From contig NZ_CANLBK010000001.1 in the NCBI RefSeq assembly GCF_947488835.1, positions 496,001 to 560,000 of the forward strand: a stretch of 64,000 nucleotides of DNA. The letters are read 5' to 3'. A program made the translations under genes and the position numbers. Origin of the DNA: an uncultured Marinobacter sp. (GTDB lineage: Bacteria; Pseudomonadota; Gammaproteobacteria; Pseudomonadales; Oleiphilaceae). Under the pieces are notes generated by a model. That model worked only from the letters and a program-made list of their open reading frames with translations, was not told where the DNA came from and did not search any database. Of the stretch, positions 16,138 through 26,148 are shown one piece after another (within the stretch, counting starts at the first letter, position 1; every line of letters starts with the position of its first letter).

Positions 16138-17337
16138 CTAAAGCGCGTAATGAATCAGCGCGAAAAATTGTATGGTTCCGGCGACGGCACCAAATATGCC
16201 GCCAACAAACATCAGTTGTAGCTCCTCCTCGCGGAATGCCGGGCGGAGTATGTCCTGAAATTCTGCAGGCTGAAGTGCCTTCATTTGCCCAGCCAGGACT
16301 CTTGCCACAACGGGTGCCCGCTCCTTGTTAAAAGCAGGGTTGCTGAAGACATCCTGGGTTGCATGAAGGGCTTGCTGGTTCATCGCCTTTTTCAAATCGG
16401 TATAGCCGCTCATCCCAACCGTTACTTGGGCTGAAAGCTTCATCAACAAGGAGTTGTCCATCAAGGGCCGTAGGTGCTTTTGTATGATTGCACGGGTGCG
16501 ATCGCCCCGACAGCCGTTTATCATCGCATCTGCAACCTTCTCTACCGTTATCAGCTCTTCTGCTACCAGATTTGCCCATATGTCGCTGATTTCAGGTTGG
16601 CGCCGCAGAAACAGCCCTTGAACTTTCCAGAATAGAAAACGGCGAGGTTTCAGGGGCGCAAAAATCAGATTAATCGCAAGCCAGTTGGTCACGAAGCCGA
16701 TTACAAACCCGCCAACGGGCAGCAACCAGGGTTCAGGATAGATTGACCAGACCGGAGCAAGCACGCAGCCGAGGATAGCGCCGATAATGGCGCCACGATT
16801 AATGACAGATCGGAGTTCAACTGCGCCAGCCTGTTTGAATATACGATTCATCAGATCGGGGTGCTGCTTCAACTCTCTGCTTAGCAGCGCTTTGAGATCA
16901 ACCAACTCATCAAGATCATCACCAAAATCCTCAACCAGGCCTTCTATGCGTGCCGGCAGTTGCTCCCGCGCCCACCGATAAATCCGCCGGCGCAAAAACA
17001 TCGGCAAGTTGTCCCAAAGCACCGGCTGAATTTCGTACATCATTTCATCAATGTACTCATCAAGCCTTGGCGTTACCTGTGAAAGAACCTGCTCAACAAT
17101 CTTTTGAGGCTCCAACTTTTGATAGACCGCATTCAGATCACCGAATTGCCGAAGTGTTCGATCAATACAGATATGGGCCATTTTCTCGGCTTTGCGGGGA
17201 ATAACGCCTTGCCAACCGATCACACCAACGCCTAAGAACTGAACCGGGTAAAAAGACATCTGTATAGCAAGCCAGTTGGTAAACCAGCCTACCAAGGCAG
17301 CCACGATGGGCACGGAAACAAACGCAGCATCAAACAA
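16138..17337 (-). CDS. DUF445 family membrane protein
   Basis: Protein of 399 residues in DUF445 (YheB/YjiN relatives), function unknown. It has a duplicated motif: GWFTNWLAIQMSFYP near residue 17 and GFVTNWLAINLIFAPLKP near 214, each at the end of a membrane helix. A third helix closes the C-terminus (FVGGIFGAVAGTIQFFALI). Between them lie long charged helices with repeated RxL patterns. The ribosome site before ATG 17337 is poor. Distant links to membrane-stress and sporulation proteins have been noted for this family, but nothing here decides its role. Confidence 0.85.
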   Translation of the reverse strand: MFDAAFVSVPIVAALVGWFTNWLAIQMSFYPVQFLGVGVIGWQGVIPRKAEKMAHICIDRTLRQFGDLNAVYQKLEPQKIVEQVLSQVTPRLDEYIDEMMYEIQPVLWDNLPMFLRRRIYRWAREQLPARIEGLVEDFGDDLDELVDLKALLSRELKQHPDLMNRIFKQAGAVELRSVINRGAIIGAILGCVLAPVWSIYPEPWLLPVGGFVIGFVTNWLAINLIFAPLKPRRFLFWKVQGLFLRRQPEISDIWANLVAEELITVEKVADAMINGCRGDRTRAIIQKHLRPLMDNSLLMKLSAQVTVGMSGYTDLKKAMNQQALHATQDVFSNPAFNKERAPVVARVLAGQMKALQPAEFQDILRPAFREEELQLMFVGGIFGAVAGTIQFFALIHYAL

Positions 17338-17667
17338 GCGGAACCCCGGTTTTCAAATACAGGCAATTAACCTGCAGGTGTTGTCATTAGTGAACGGACG
17401 GGCGCTTCGCTGTCGCCTCTGATTGTAGAACGAATGATGCGATAGCCAGCAATTGGTGACATTGGCCGAGAAGCCATTGTTATACAGCAACTGTGGCAGC
17501 GAAATGATAAAGATATGAAGAGTTAAAAAGTAGACGAAATAAAAGTGCAACTGGACGGAAATGCAAAATGCACGCGGGATACCTGCGAAATGTTCAGCAG
17601 ATATCCCGGTATTTGAAGCGAGTTCACACTAACAGTGGCAGCCAGACTTCAGGCCTGCGGGCACTAT
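17338..17667 (-). other. Intergenic region with one hairpin
   Basis: 330 bases without a credible gene. A 65-codon frame at 17353-17550 starts with TTG, has no ribosome site and an unlikely composition. The stretch 17480-17570 is AT-rich and may hold the DUF445 promoter. Near the nfuA end is a hairpin, 17575-17608: CGGGATA/TATCCCG around CTGC/GCAG with one mismatch. On the minus strand it is followed by a loose T-rich tract, so it is a plausible but imperfect nfuA terminator. Confidence 0.5.
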
Positions 17668-18255
17668 TTATTGGTAGTATGCGTTCTCGGTCTTCGTGTG
17701 ATCAGTTACGTCACGAACCGCTGTAATTTCTGGCACTCTATCCTTGAGCGTGGTTTCTACACCCTGCTTGAGGGTAAGGCTAACTGCGGAACAACCTTGG
17801 CAGCCTCCACCAAATCGCAATACTGCGACAGAGCCATCCACAATCTCTACCAACGACACATCACCGCCATGGGCTGCCAGGTTCGGATTAATTTCCGAAG
17901 CCAGAACGTAGTTCACTCTATCTGGCAAAGGGGCGTTTTCATCAACGCTGGGAACCTTGGCATTTGGCGCTTTGATCGTTAGCTGGCCGCCCATCTGGTC
18001 CTTGGAATAGTCTACAAAGGCTTCTTCAAGGAAGGGTACAGAGTTGTGATCAAGATACAGTGTGAACTTTTCAAGATCTACCTGCTCATCCGTCGGTACA
18101 ATCTCGTTAGGTGGACAATAAGCCAAGCAGGTTTCAGCATTTTTTGTGCCCGGCTGGGTTACGAAAATTCGTACGCCCATGCCTTCCACATCCTGCTTTT
18201 CGATAAGTTGTGCAAGATAATCCCGTGCGGGATCTGTCACAGTAACCAATGCCAT
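17668..18255 (-). CDS. nfuA: Fe-S biogenesis protein NfuA
   Basis: Iron-sulfur carrier delivering [4Fe-4S] clusters under oxidative stress or iron limitation. 195 residues in two parts: an N-terminal degenerate A-type domain (about 1-95), which lacks the usual three-cysteine set, and a C-terminal Nfu domain (about 108-190) with the cluster-binding CQGC at Cys152 and Cys155 inside [19 protein letters not shown]. Divergent from metH. No operon partner. Confidence 0.96.
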   Translation of the reverse strand: MALVTVTDPARDYLAQLIEKQDVEGMGVRIFVTQPGTKNAETCLAYCPPNEIVPTDEQVDLEKFTLYLDHNSVPFLEEAFVDYSKDQMGGQLTIKAPNAKVPSVDENAPLPDRVNYVLASEINPNLAAHGGDVSLVEIVDGSVAVLRFGGGCQGCSAVSLTLKQGVETTLKDRVPEITAVRDVTDHTKTENAYYQ

Positions 18256-18310
18256 GTTATCAACCCGTTGGTAAGTTTAGATTCATTTTAAGGGAGTTCG
18301 TGGCAACATG

Positions 18311-18337
18311 AAAGACCAACCAAATTAGTTGGTCTTT
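18311..18337. repeat. Perfect inverted repeat between nfuA and metH
   Basis: AAAGACCAAC (18311-18320), a 7-base spacer, then GTTGGTCTTT (18328-18337): a perfect 10-bp dyad in the intergenic space of two divergent genes. It lies about 55 bases before nfuA and 160 before metH. Terminator-like in RNA form but with no gene to terminate, so an operator or the end of a short leader transcript is also possible. Confidence 0.6.
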
Positions 18338-18438
18338 CCCAGGGTAGTGACTTTCACTTACCATAGGCTTTGCACACAAACTTGATGCAAGTAAAGAATA
18401 ACTGGGTGCGGAGCTACGACTGTCGCCAGCATTTTTGC

Positions 18439-18444
18439 TATGAT
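18439..18444 (+). promoter_or_regulatory. Putative metH -10 element
   Basis: TATGAT at 18439-18444, about 55 bases before the chosen metH start. No good -35 at the usual distance, which would fit an activated promoter (MetR in enterics), but no MetR box was confirmed and no cobalamin riboswitch is visible in the leader. Confidence 0.4.
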
Positions 18445-18497
18445 CCCGCGCCATTGGACCAAACACGCCGTTAATGACGACATCCGGAATACTGACT

Positions 18498-21400
18498 ATG
18501 ACCGATCGCAATACTCGCCTGGAACAACTTCACAAAGCCCTGCAAGAGCGCATTGTGATTCTCGACGGCGGCATGGGAACTATGATCCAGAACCTGCAAC
18601 TGGACGAAAAAGCGTTCCGGGGCGATCGGTTTGCCGATTACGATCGTGAAGTAAAGGGTAACAACGACCTGCTCAACATCACCCAGCCTGCCCTGTTGCG
18701 GAATATACACGCTGACTATCTGGATGCCGGCGCGGATATTATTGAAACCAATACCTTCAACTCGACACGCGTGTCTCAATCAGACTATGGCCTTGAAGAG
18801 TTCTCCAGGGAACTGAACGTAGAGGCCGCAAAGCTCGCACGGCAGGTCGCGGATGAGTATACCGCCAAAAACCCCTCCAAGCCGAGATTTGTGGCAGGCG
18901 CCGTCGGCCCCACTTCGCGAACAGCTTCTTTGTCGCCTGACGTGAACAACCCGGGGTTTCGCAACACAAATTTCCAGAGCCTGGTAGACAACTACTACGA
19001 ATCGGTTGAAGGCTTGGTTGAAGGCGGTTGTGACATCATCCTGATTGAAACCATTTTCGATACGCTTAACGCCAAAGCCGCTATTTACGCTACCCAGCAA
19101 TATTTTGAAGACAGTGGCATAGAACTGCCGATCATGATTTCCGGCACCATTACCGACGCTTCTGGCCGCACCCTGTCCGGCCAGACGACCGAAGCATTCT
19201 GGAATTCTGTGGCCCATGCACGGCCGATCTCGGTGGGATTGAACTGCGCACTGGGCGCAGAGGCCCTACGCCCGTACGTAGAAGAACTGTCGGGCAAAGC
19301 CACGACCTATGTTAGCGCACACCCGAATGCCGGCCTGCCCAACGAATTCGGTGAGTATGACGAGACACCGGAAGAAATGGCCGAAATCATTGAGGGCTTC
19401 GCTCGCGATGGCTTCCTTAACATTGTTGGTGGCTGCTGTGGTTCCCGCCCGGAGCATATCGAAGCCGTGGCTAAAGCCGTTGCCAAGTACCCTCCCCGCA
19501 AGATCCCGGAGCGCCCGGAAGTACTTCGTCTTTCAGGCTTGGAACCTTTTACCGGTGACGAAAACACCCTTTTCATCAACGTGGGTGAGCGCACCAACGT
19601 TACTGGATCTAAGCGCTTTCTGCGCCTGATCAAAGAAGAGCAGTATGAGGAAGCACTGAGCGTTGCACGGGATCAGGTTGAAACCGGCGCGCAGATTATC
19701 GATATCAACATGGATGAAGGCATGCTGGATTCCAAAGAGGTGATGGTCACCTTTTTGAACCTCATTGCCTCCGAGCCGGATATCTCACGCGTTCCCATCA
19801 TGCTTGATTCCTCCAAATGGGAAGTGATCGAAGCCGGTCTACGCTGTATTCAGGGTAAGGCGGTCGTTAACTCAATCAGTCTCAAAGAAGGCGAAGAGGC
19901 CTTCGTCAAGCATGCAAAGATCTGTATGCGATACGGCGCGGCTGTTGTGGTTATGGCCTTCGACGAACAGGGGCAAGCAGATACCTTCGAACGTAAAACC
20001 GAAATTTGTAAGCGGTCTTATGACGTTCTGGTCAGCATTGGCTTCAATCCGGGCGACATTATTTTCGACCCGAACGTATTTGCCATTGCTACCGGGATCG
20101 AAGAACACAACAACTACGCGGTGGATTACATCAATGCCTGCCGCTGGATTCGCAAGAACCTGCCCCACGCATCTATTTCAGGTGGCGTGAGTAACGTGTC
20201 CTTCTCCTTCCGCGGGAACGACGTGGTGCGTGAAGCGATCCACTCCGTGTTTCTTTACCATGCCATCAAAGCCGGCATGAACATGGGTATCGTAAACCCT
20301 GGTCAGCTGGTTATTTACGACGAGATTGAACCAGAACTAAAAGAACTGGTAGAAGATGTTGTGCTCAATCGTCGCGAGGACGCCACGGATCGCTTGCTGG
20401 AAATTGCCGAGCGCTTCAAGGGTAAAGGCGGCAAAACCCAGGAAGAAGATCTTGCCTGGCGCGAATGGCCGGTAATCAAGCGGCTAGAGCACTCGCTGGT
20501 GAAAGGTATTACCAACTTCATTATCGAAGATACAGAAGAATGCCGTCTGCAGGCCGAGCGCCCGATTCACGTAATCGAAGGCCCGCTAATGGACGGCATG
20601 AACGTTGTTGGCGACCTGTTCGGCGATGGTAAAATGTTTCTGCCCCAGGTGGTTAAAAGTGCCCGCGTTATGAAACAGGCAGTTGCCCACCTTATTCCCT
20701 TTATTGAAGCTGAAAAATCTGACGACCAGCAGGCTAAGGGTAAAATCCTGATGGCCACGGTTAAAGGGGACGTTCACGACATAGGTAAGAATATCGTCGG
20801 CGTAGTGCTGCAGTGCAATAACTACGAAGTGATCGACCTCGGGGTAATGGTGCCCAGCGATAAAATTCTGGCCGCCGCGAAAGAACACAATGTGGATATC
20901 ATCGGCTTGAGTGGCCTCATCACGCCGTCACTGGACGAAATGGTGCATGTTGCCCGCGAGATGCAGCGCCTGGATTTCCACCTTCCATTAATGATTGGTG
21001 GTGCCACTACATCCAAAGCGCATACCGCTGTAAAAATTGAGCCCCACTATAAAAACGACATTGCCCTTTACGTGTCTGACGCCTCTCGTTGCGTGAACGT
21101 AGCATCACAGTTGCTCAGCAAAACAGCCAAGGCCAAATTGGTTAGCGATGCCCGAGAGGAATACGACATGATCCGGGAACGCCGCAAGAAGCGCGGTGAC
21201 CGTACCAAGCTCGTTAGCCTGAAAGAAGCTCGGGCACGGGCACCGGAAATCAACTTTGACAACTACGTTCCACCCAAGCCGACCTTTACAGGAATACGGC
21301 GGTTTGAAGAGTACGACCTGAAGGAGCTTGAGCCCTACATCGACTGGACGCCCTTCTTCATCTCTTGGGATATCGCGGGCAAATACCCACAGGTATTCGA

Positions 21401-22196
21401 CGACCCCAAACGCGGCGAAGCAGCTCGAAACCTGTTTGATGACGCCCGGGTCATTCTTCGCAAAATGGTTGATGAGAAGCGCGTAAGTGCTTCTGGCGTA
21501 ATAGGTTTTTGGCCAGCACACCGCCGTGGCGATGACATTGTGGTATACACAGACGAAAGCCGTACTCAAGAACTAACCACTTTGCACCACTTGCGCCAGC
21601 AGGATGACAAGGCCCCGAACAAGTCGATGATGGCGCTCTCAGACTTTGTGGCAGAAGAAGATTCTGAGCATTGTGATTATGTTGGCGGCTTTGCGGTAAC
21701 CACCGGCATTGGTGCAGAAGAAATGTCACTTGAGTACAAAAATGCCAACGACGATTACAACGCGATCATGGTGAAGGCTCTCGCCGACCGTTTAGCCGAG
21801 GCCTTTGCAGAACGCATGCATGAGCGGGTGCGGAAAGAGTTCTGGGCATACAACAGCGATGAGCAACTCGCCAACGAAGACCTGATCAAAGAGCGGTACC
21901 ACGGTATTCGCCCGGCGCCTGGTTACCCGGCCTGCCCTGACCACACAGAGAAAGCGACTCTGTTCAAGCTACTCGATGCCACGGCCCAAACCGGTATCGA
22001 GATTACAGAAAGCTTTGCCATGTTCCCAACGGCTGCGGTTTCGGGTTGGTACTTCTCGCACCCTGAATCGAAGTTTTTCTCGGTGGGTAAAATTGGCGTA
22101 GATCAGGTTGAAGACTATGCTGAGCGTAAAGGTCTTTCCAAAGCGGAAGCAGAGCGCTGGTTAGCGCCAAGCCTTGCTTACGACCCAGCGGAGTAA
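18498..22196 (+). CDS. metH: Cobalamin-dependent methionine synthase
   Basis: Transfers methyl from 5-methyltetrahydrofolate to homocysteine through methylcobalamin. 1232 residues from the ATG at 18498; the frame opens 8 codons earlier at 18474. Four modules are complete: homocysteine domain with [11 protein letters not shown] and the zinc GGCCGS cysteines, pterin domain beginning near [13 protein letters not shown], cobalamin domain with DVHDIGKN (His760, lower axial ligand), and the SAM-binding reactivation domain with [12 protein letters not shown]. The alignment of [11 protein letters not shown] with the E. coli start favours 18498. The DUF2970 gene follows after 34 bp. Confidence 0.97.
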   Translation: MTDRNTRLEQLHKALQERIVILDGGMGTMIQNLQLDEKAFRGDRFADYDREVKGNNDLLNITQPALLRNIHADYLDAGADIIETNTFNSTRVSQSDYGLEEFSRELNVEAAKLARQVADEYTAKNPSKPRFVAGAVGPTSRTASLSPDVNNPGFRNTNFQSLVDNYYESVEGLVEGGCDIILIETIFDTLNAKAAIYATQQYFEDSGIELPIMISGTITDASGRTLSGQTTEAFWNSVAHARPISVGLNCALGAEALRPYVEELSGKATTYVSAHPNAGLPNEFGEYDETPEEMAEIIEGFARDGFLNIVGGCCGSRPEHIEAVAKAVAKYPPRKIPERPEVLRLSGLEPFTGDENTLFINVGERTNVTGSKRFLRLIKEEQYEEALSVARDQVETGAQIIDINMDEGMLDSKEVMVTFLNLIASEPDISRVPIMLDSSKWEVIEAGLRCIQGKAVVNSISLKEGEEAFVKHAKICMRYGAAVVVMAFDEQGQADTFERKTEICKRSYDVLVSIGFNPGDIIFDPNVFAIATGIEEHNNYAVDYINACRWIRKNLPHASISGGVSNVSFSFRGNDVVREAIHSVFLYHAIKAGMNMGIVNPGQLVIYDEIEPELKELVEDVVLNRREDATDRLLEIAERFKGKGGKTQEEDLAWREWPVIKRLEHSLVKGITNFIIEDTEECRLQAERPIHVIEGPLMDGMNVVGDLFGDGKMFLPQVVKSARVMKQAVAHLIPFIEAEKSDDQQAKGKILMATVKGDVHDIGKNIVGVVLQCNNYEVIDLGVMVPSDKILAAAKEHNVDIIGLSGLITPSLDEMVHVAREMQRLDFHLPLMIGGATTSKAHTAVKIEPHYKNDIALYVSDASRCVNVASQLLSKTAKAKLVSDAREEYDMIRERRKKRGDRTKLVSLKEARARAPEINFDNYVPPKPTFTGIRRFEEYDLKELEPYIDWTPFFISWDIAGKYPQVFDDPKRGEAARNLFDDARVILRKMVDEKRVSASGVIGFWPAHRRGDDIVVYTDESRTQELTTLHHLRQQDDKAPNKSMMALSDFVAEEDSEHCDYVGGFAVTTGIGAEEMSLEYKNANDDYNAIMVKALADRLAEAFAERMHERVRKEFWAYNSDEQLANEDLIKERYHGIRPAPGYPACPDHTEKATLFKLLDATAQTGIEITESFAMFPTAAVSGWYFSHPESKFFSVGKIGVDQVEDYAERKGLSKAEAERWLAPSLAYDPAE

Positions 22197-22230
22197 AGGC
22201 CAGACTCGCACCCAATCAGGATGAGTTTTT

Positions 22231-22467
22231 ATGGCAGACACGGCAGGCACGAAAAAAAACAAAAGTGAAAAGCCTCAAGGGCCTGGTGTTTTGAAGATAA
22301 TACAAACCGTGGCCGCCGGCGCTCTGGGCGTTCAGTCCAGTAAGCGCCGGGAAGAAGATTTCGGCAGCCACAGCCCTTGGCCCTATGTGATTGGCGCCCT
22401 TCTGTTCACGGGCCTCTTTATCGGTACCCTCATTGTGGTTGTGCAGGTGGTTCTGTCTGGCCGGTAG
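22231..22467 (+). CDS. DUF2970 single-pass membrane protein
   Basis: Small protein of 78 residues with a Lys-rich soluble N-terminus, the family core LKIIQTVAAGALGVQS (about 21-36) and one membrane helix near the C-terminus (YVIGALLFTGLFIGTLIVVV, about 52-71). DUF2970 is common next to metH or in similar settings in gammaproteobacteria; function unknown. AGGATGAG lies shortly before the ATG. Probably co-transcribed with metH. Confidence 0.88.
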   Translation: MADTAGTKKNKSEKPQGPGVLKIIQTVAAGALGVQSSKRREEDFGSHSPWPYVIGALLFTGLFIGTLIVVVQVVLSGR

Positions 22468-22470
22468 TCC

Positions 22471-22575
22471 TTACTGGCCAGACACCCACAACACCGCGAA
22501 TGCGACAACAAGCGCAATAATCACCACTGCCGCTACAGCGTCGATATTGCTGTCTGATTGCATCGAATCTTTCAT
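22471..22575 (-). CDS. Small single-pass membrane protein, 34 residues
   Basis: Too short for usual gene callers. Starts MKDSMQSDSNIDAV and ends VLWVSGQ, with one membrane helix AAVVIIALVVAFAVLWV of about 17-18 residues and an acidic N-terminus that probably stays in the cytoplasm. AGGAG sits 6 bases before the ATG, an almost ideal ribosome site. It converges on DUF2970, with 3 bases between the stops. Architecture resembles subunit-like small proteins (CydX or YnhF type), but no family is recognised. Confidence 0.7.
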   Translation of the reverse strand: MKDSMQSDSNIDAVAAVVIIALVVAFAVLWVSGQ

Positions 22576-22831
22576 TCCCTGCTCCTGTGTTCAGAATCTG
22601 TCAGGTTGACGTTGAGCGCATCGAGCGCTCACCTTGGTTTCTCCCTATCAGTAAAGCAGCAAATTGATATTCGTCCAGCCCGCAATACGCTGCCTTATCA
22701 CCTTAATCGATAAACATATCTTGAAATAATCGTTTCTAGTATAAGGGGCGACTGTTATCCTGCGTTTCAGATATAAGCCCGGGCTTCCGGGCGTTAGCCA
22801 TTACGACGCTACTATCCAGGGTTTTCCTATT

Positions 22832-24484
22832 ATGTACGTATACGACGAGCACGATCGGCAAATGGCCGCCGAGCGGGTTGCACAATTCCGGGACCAGACC
22901 GCACGGGCACTGGCCGGAGAATTGGCAGAAGACGAGTTCCTGCCCCTTCGCTTGCAGAACGGGCTCTACGTTCAGCGGCTTGCACCCATGCTGCGTATTT
23001 GTGTGCCTTACGGCATGCTGCGTTCTGCTCAACTGCGTCGTCTGGCCCGGATAACCCGGGATTATGACAAGGGCTATGCGCACTTCACTACGCGCCAGAA
23101 CATTCAGTTAAACTGGCCCAATCTGGAAGATGTGCCAGACATTCTCGCCGAGTTGGCGGAAGTCGAAATGCATTCCAACCAGACCAGCGGTAACTGCATC
23201 AGAAACACCACAACTGACCAGTTTTCAGGTGTTCAGTCTGATGAACTTACAGATCCTCGGCCTTACTGCGAAATCATTCGCCAGTGGTCTACTTTTCATC
23301 CGGAGTTCGCATACCTGCCCCGGAAGTTCAAAGTTGCAGTCAATGCCTCCGAGAAAACCGACAGAGCGGCCATTCAGGTTCACGACATAGGCCTTCAGAT
23401 TGTACGCAATGATGCCGGCGAACTGGGCTTCCGCGTGCACGTAGGTGGTGGCCTTGGGCGCACACCCATGGTGGCTCCGGTTATTCGTGAGTTCCTCCCA
23501 GAACTCGACCTGCTGACCTACCTGGAATCGGTACTCCGCGTTTATAACCGCTATGGCCGTCGTGATAACAAGTTTAAAGCCCGTATCAAGATTCTGGTAA
23601 AAGCGTTAACGCCTGAGGGCTTTGCGGAAAAGGTTGAGGCTGAGTGGGCTCACACCAAGGACTCCCCTAGCCGGCTTACTCCTGAGGCCATCGATCGCAT
23701 CAAGACCTACTTTACCGAGCCAGCCTATGTCAGCCTGGACAACGCAACGGAACTTCTCGCTCAGCAAAGGTTCGAAAACCGTGGCTTTGACCAGTGGCTT
23801 AAGTACAACGTGGATGTTCACAAAAAGCCCGGGTACGCGATTGTTTCGCTGACCATGAAAGAAACCGGGACTCCCCCGGGAGATGTAACCGATCGCCAAC
23901 TGGAGCAAATCGCCGATTTGGCCGATGAATACAGCTTCGGCGAAGTACGGGTAACCCATGAGCAGAACGTGGTTCTTGCGGATGTCCGCCAGGATCAGTT
24001 GCTGGAGCTGTGGGAGCAGTTAGGCCCCATGGGTTTCGCCACAGCAAACCTGAACATGCTTACGGATATTATCTGCTGCCCCGGCGGCGATTTCTGTGCG
24101 CTGGCTAATGCCAAGTCCATTCCTGTAGCAGAAGCCATTCAGCGTCGTTTCGATAACCTGGATTTCTTGTACGATCTTGGTGAGATTGATTTGAATATAT
24201 CAGGTTGCATGAACGCCTGTGGTCATCACCACGTTGGAAACATCGGTGTTCTGGGTGTCGATAAAAAGGGTCAGGAGTTCTATCAGGTTAGCCTGGGAGG
24301 CACGTCACAGCACGATGCAACAATTGGCAAGATCCTGGGGCCATCTTTCGCTCAGGATGATATGCCGGATGTAATCGCCAAGATCATTGATGTTTACGTT
24401 AACAAGCGCACGGAGGAGGAATCGTTTCTGGATACCTACCGTCGTGTTGGAATTGATGCTTTCAAGGAGCGGGTTTATGCCTGA
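22832..24484 (+). CDS. cysI: Sulfite reductase hemoprotein (nitrite/sulfite reductase family)
   Basis: Assimilatory reduction of sulfite to sulfide at a siroheme-[4Fe-4S] centre. 550 residues with two ferredoxin-like halves, each followed by a siroheme domain. KGYAHFTTRQNIQLNW and HSNQTSGNCIRNTT bind siroheme in the first half. The cluster cysteines lie in CCPGGDFCALA and ISGCMNACGHHH. This is the Pseudomonas/cyanobacterial CysI type, typically paired with DUF934, rather than the enteric CysJI type; no CysJ flavoprotein is present. Siroheme would come from the cobA product at 44.8 kb. Confidence 0.94.
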   Translation: MYVYDEHDRQMAAERVAQFRDQTARALAGELAEDEFLPLRLQNGLYVQRLAPMLRICVPYGMLRSAQLRRLARITRDYDKGYAHFTTRQNIQLNWPNLEDVPDILAELAEVEMHSNQTSGNCIRNTTTDQFSGVQSDELTDPRPYCEIIRQWSTFHPEFAYLPRKFKVAVNASEKTDRAAIQVHDIGLQIVRNDAGELGFRVHVGGGLGRTPMVAPVIREFLPELDLLTYLESVLRVYNRYGRRDNKFKARIKILVKALTPEGFAEKVEAEWAHTKDSPSRLTPEAIDRIKTYFTEPAYVSLDNATELLAQQRFENRGFDQWLKYNVDVHKKPGYAIVSLTMKETGTPPGDVTDRQLEQIADLADEYSFGEVRVTHEQNVVLADVRQDQLLELWEQLGPMGFATANLNMLTDIICCPGGDFCALANAKSIPVAEAIQRRFDNLDFLYDLGEIDLNISGCMNACGHHHVGNIGVLGVDKKGQEFYQVSLGGTSQHDATIGKILGPSFAQDDMPDVIAKIIDVYVNKRTEEESFLDTYRRVGIDAFKERVYA

Positions 24485-24983
24485 CGTTATTTTCCGGGAT
24501 GGCAGCATCCGTCAGAATCAGTGGAACGTTATTTCCCGCCCCGAGAGTGGCGAAGCTCTGGATATTCCAGCCCAGCGGCGTGTGTTGATTCCAGCTGATC
24601 TTTGGGTGGCCAATCGTGATCAGTACGCGGGCAACGAGGATGTTGGTGTTTGGCTCGACAGTCATGATGAGCCCGAGATTCTCGCGGAATATGTGAACGA
24701 TCTGTCCATGATTGCGGTTAACTTCCCCAAGTTCAGCGATGGCCGGGGTTACAGCACTGCTCGCCTTTTGAGGGAGCGGTTTGGCTATAAAAATGAGCTG
24801 CGGGCGATTGGTGATGTGCTGTTGGATCAGCTTCAGTTTATGAAGCGCTGTGGTTTCGATACTTATGAGCTGCGCCCTGATAAGGATATTCGCAAGGCTG
24901 CACGGTGCTTGAATTTCTTTAGTCAGGGGTATCAAGCGGCTACGGATACTGATTTGCCTTTGTTTCGGCGTCGGGCTTCTTGA
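24477..24983 (+). CDS. DUF934 protein, sulfite reductase partner
   Basis: 168-residue protein of DUF934, found immediately after cysI in many proteobacteria and presumed to aid sulfite reduction, perhaps in electron delivery. Start at 24477 (MPDVIFRDG) overlaps the cysI stop by 8 bp and has AGGAG upstream; the longer frame from 24387 is cysI antiphase. Typical segments are NFPKFSDGRGYSTARLLRER and RAIGDVLLDQLQFMKRCGFD. There is no cofactor motif. Confidence 0.9.
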   Translation: MPDVIFRDGSIRQNQWNVISRPESGEALDIPAQRRVLIPADLWVANRDQYAGNEDVGVWLDSHDEPEILAEYVNDLSMIAVNFPKFSDGRGYSTARLLRERFGYKNELRAIGDVLLDQLQFMKRCGFDTYELRPDKDIRKAARCLNFFSQGYQAATDTDLPLFRRRAS

Positions 24984-25001
24984 TGGTCTGATCCGGAGTC
25001 C

Positions 25002-25112
25002 GGCATCAGAGCCGGGCCTTTAGTCAAAACACGCTGTGGATACGTCCTTGTACGCTTGGCTCCGCCATCCATGGCTACGCACAGTTTTGACTAAAGGCCC
25101 GGCTCTGATGCC
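25002..25112. repeat. 111-bp inverted repeat with perfect 29-bp arms
   Basis: Left arm 25002-25030 begins GGCATCAGAGCCGGGCC; right arm 25084-25112 is its exact reverse complement. The 53-base centre contains the palindrome GCCATCCATGGC. It fills the gap between the convergent DUF934 and acuI genes. The arms have no T run after them, so it is not a classical terminator. A folded transcript or a dispersed repeat (REP/MITE-like) are the main readings. Copy number elsewhere is unknown. Confidence 0.9.
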
Positions 25113-25127
25113 TCAAACTTTGGCAGT

Positions 25128-26126
25128 TTACGCCGAGTGATCCAGAACAATTTTCCCTGCCGACTCGCCTTTCAGGAACGCTTTTAAAGCAGTATCGAGA
25201 TCTGCGCGTCCAATTTTACTGGCAGACGCTTCCGTCTTCTCGCACTTCCAGTCACCCGCAAACTTTTTCCACACCACTTCCTTTTCCGCCAGCGGAATTT
25301 CCACTGAATCCACGCCCAGCAGGTTTACGCCCCGCAGGATGAATGGAAGCACTGTGGTTTGTAGCTGCACACCGGCGACCAGGCCGCAGCAAGATACAGA
25401 ACCACCGGGTTTGATTTGCTTTAGAAGTTCAGCCAAAGGTGAGCCGCCTACTGTGTCCACAGCGTTGGCGAAGGTCGGCTTCAGCAAGGGCTTCTTGTCT
25501 TCGGTCAGTGCGTCGCGGCCAACTACTTCAGTGGCGCCCAAGGCTGTGAGGCTATCTGTATGATCTGCTTTGCCGCTGATTGCCACTACGTCGAAGCCCA
25601 GTTGCGCCAGCAGCTCTACTGCAACACTGCCAACTGCGCCTGAGGCGCCGGAGACGGCCACTTTGCCTTGTTCTGGCCTGGCACCCATGGTCAAGAGTTT
25701 TTGTACGCACAGACCGGCAGTGAGGCCTGCGGTGCCGTAGATCATGGCAGTTTTAGCATCCCATCCAGAAGGCATGGGAACACACCATGCAGCGGGTACG
25801 CGGATGTATTCGCCAAAACCGCCAGCGGTGTTCATGCCCAGGTCGTAACCGGTTACGATAACCTGACTGCCAACAGCCGGAGTGCCGGTGGCAGATTCAA
25901 CAACCTCTCCAGCGGCGTCGATACCGGGTGTGTGTGGAAACGACCGGCTAACGCCTTTGTTACCAGAGGCCGAGAGGGCGTCTTTGTAGTTCAGTGAGGA
26001 GTAGCTGACTTTTATCAGTACTTCGCCCGCCGGGAGATCGGCCGTGCTCAGGGTCTGTTCTGTGCCTTTATAGTTGCCCTCATGCTCGTCAACTCGCCAG
26101 GCGTTGAATTCGACATTGCTGGTCAT
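25128..26126 (-). CDS. acuI: Acrylyl-CoA reductase / YhdH-type quinone oxidoreductase
   Basis: Medium-chain reductase of 332 residues, NADPH-dependent. It reduces acrylyl-CoA to propionyl-CoA, a detoxification step important to DMSP-degrading marine bacteria. YSSLNYKDALS near the start and HTPGIDAAGEVV are family-typical, with the nucleotide fold SGASGAVGSVAVELLA near residue 160. No zinc-ligand set. The ATG at 26126 is chosen, with GGAG 6 bases upstream; the frame opens 4 codons earlier. The sohB gene precedes it by 22 bp, so they may be one transcript. Confidence 0.9.
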   Translation of the reverse strand: MTSNVEFNAWRVDEHEGNYKGTEQTLSTADLPAGEVLIKVSYSSLNYKDALSASGNKGVSRSFPHTPGIDAAGEVVESATGTPAVGSQVIVTGYDLGMNTAGGFGEYIRVPAAWCVPMPSGWDAKTAMIYGTAGLTAGLCVQKLLTMGARPEQGKVAVSGASGAVGSVAVELLAQLGFDVVAISGKADHTDSLTALGATEVVGRDALTEDKKPLLKPTFANAVDTVGGSPLAELLKQIKPGGSVSCCGLVAGVQLQTTVLPFILRGVNLLGVDSVEIPLAEKEVVWKKFAGDWKCEKTEASASKIGRADLDTALKAFLKGESAGKIVLDHSA

Positions 26127-26148
26127 AGCCTTCTCCACGTTCTATTAG

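Noticed and set aside
17353..17550. 65-codon frame upstream of the DUF445 gene
   Set aside because: TTG start, no ribosome site, composition unlike real proteins.
18300..18497. Cobalamin or SAM riboswitch before metH
   Set aside because: No B12-box or SAM-like stem arrangement was seen, only a -10-like box and the dyad.
24387..24476. 30 extra N-terminal residues of the DUF934 gene
   Set aside because: This part overlaps cysI in another frame; AGGAG and the family start point to 24477.
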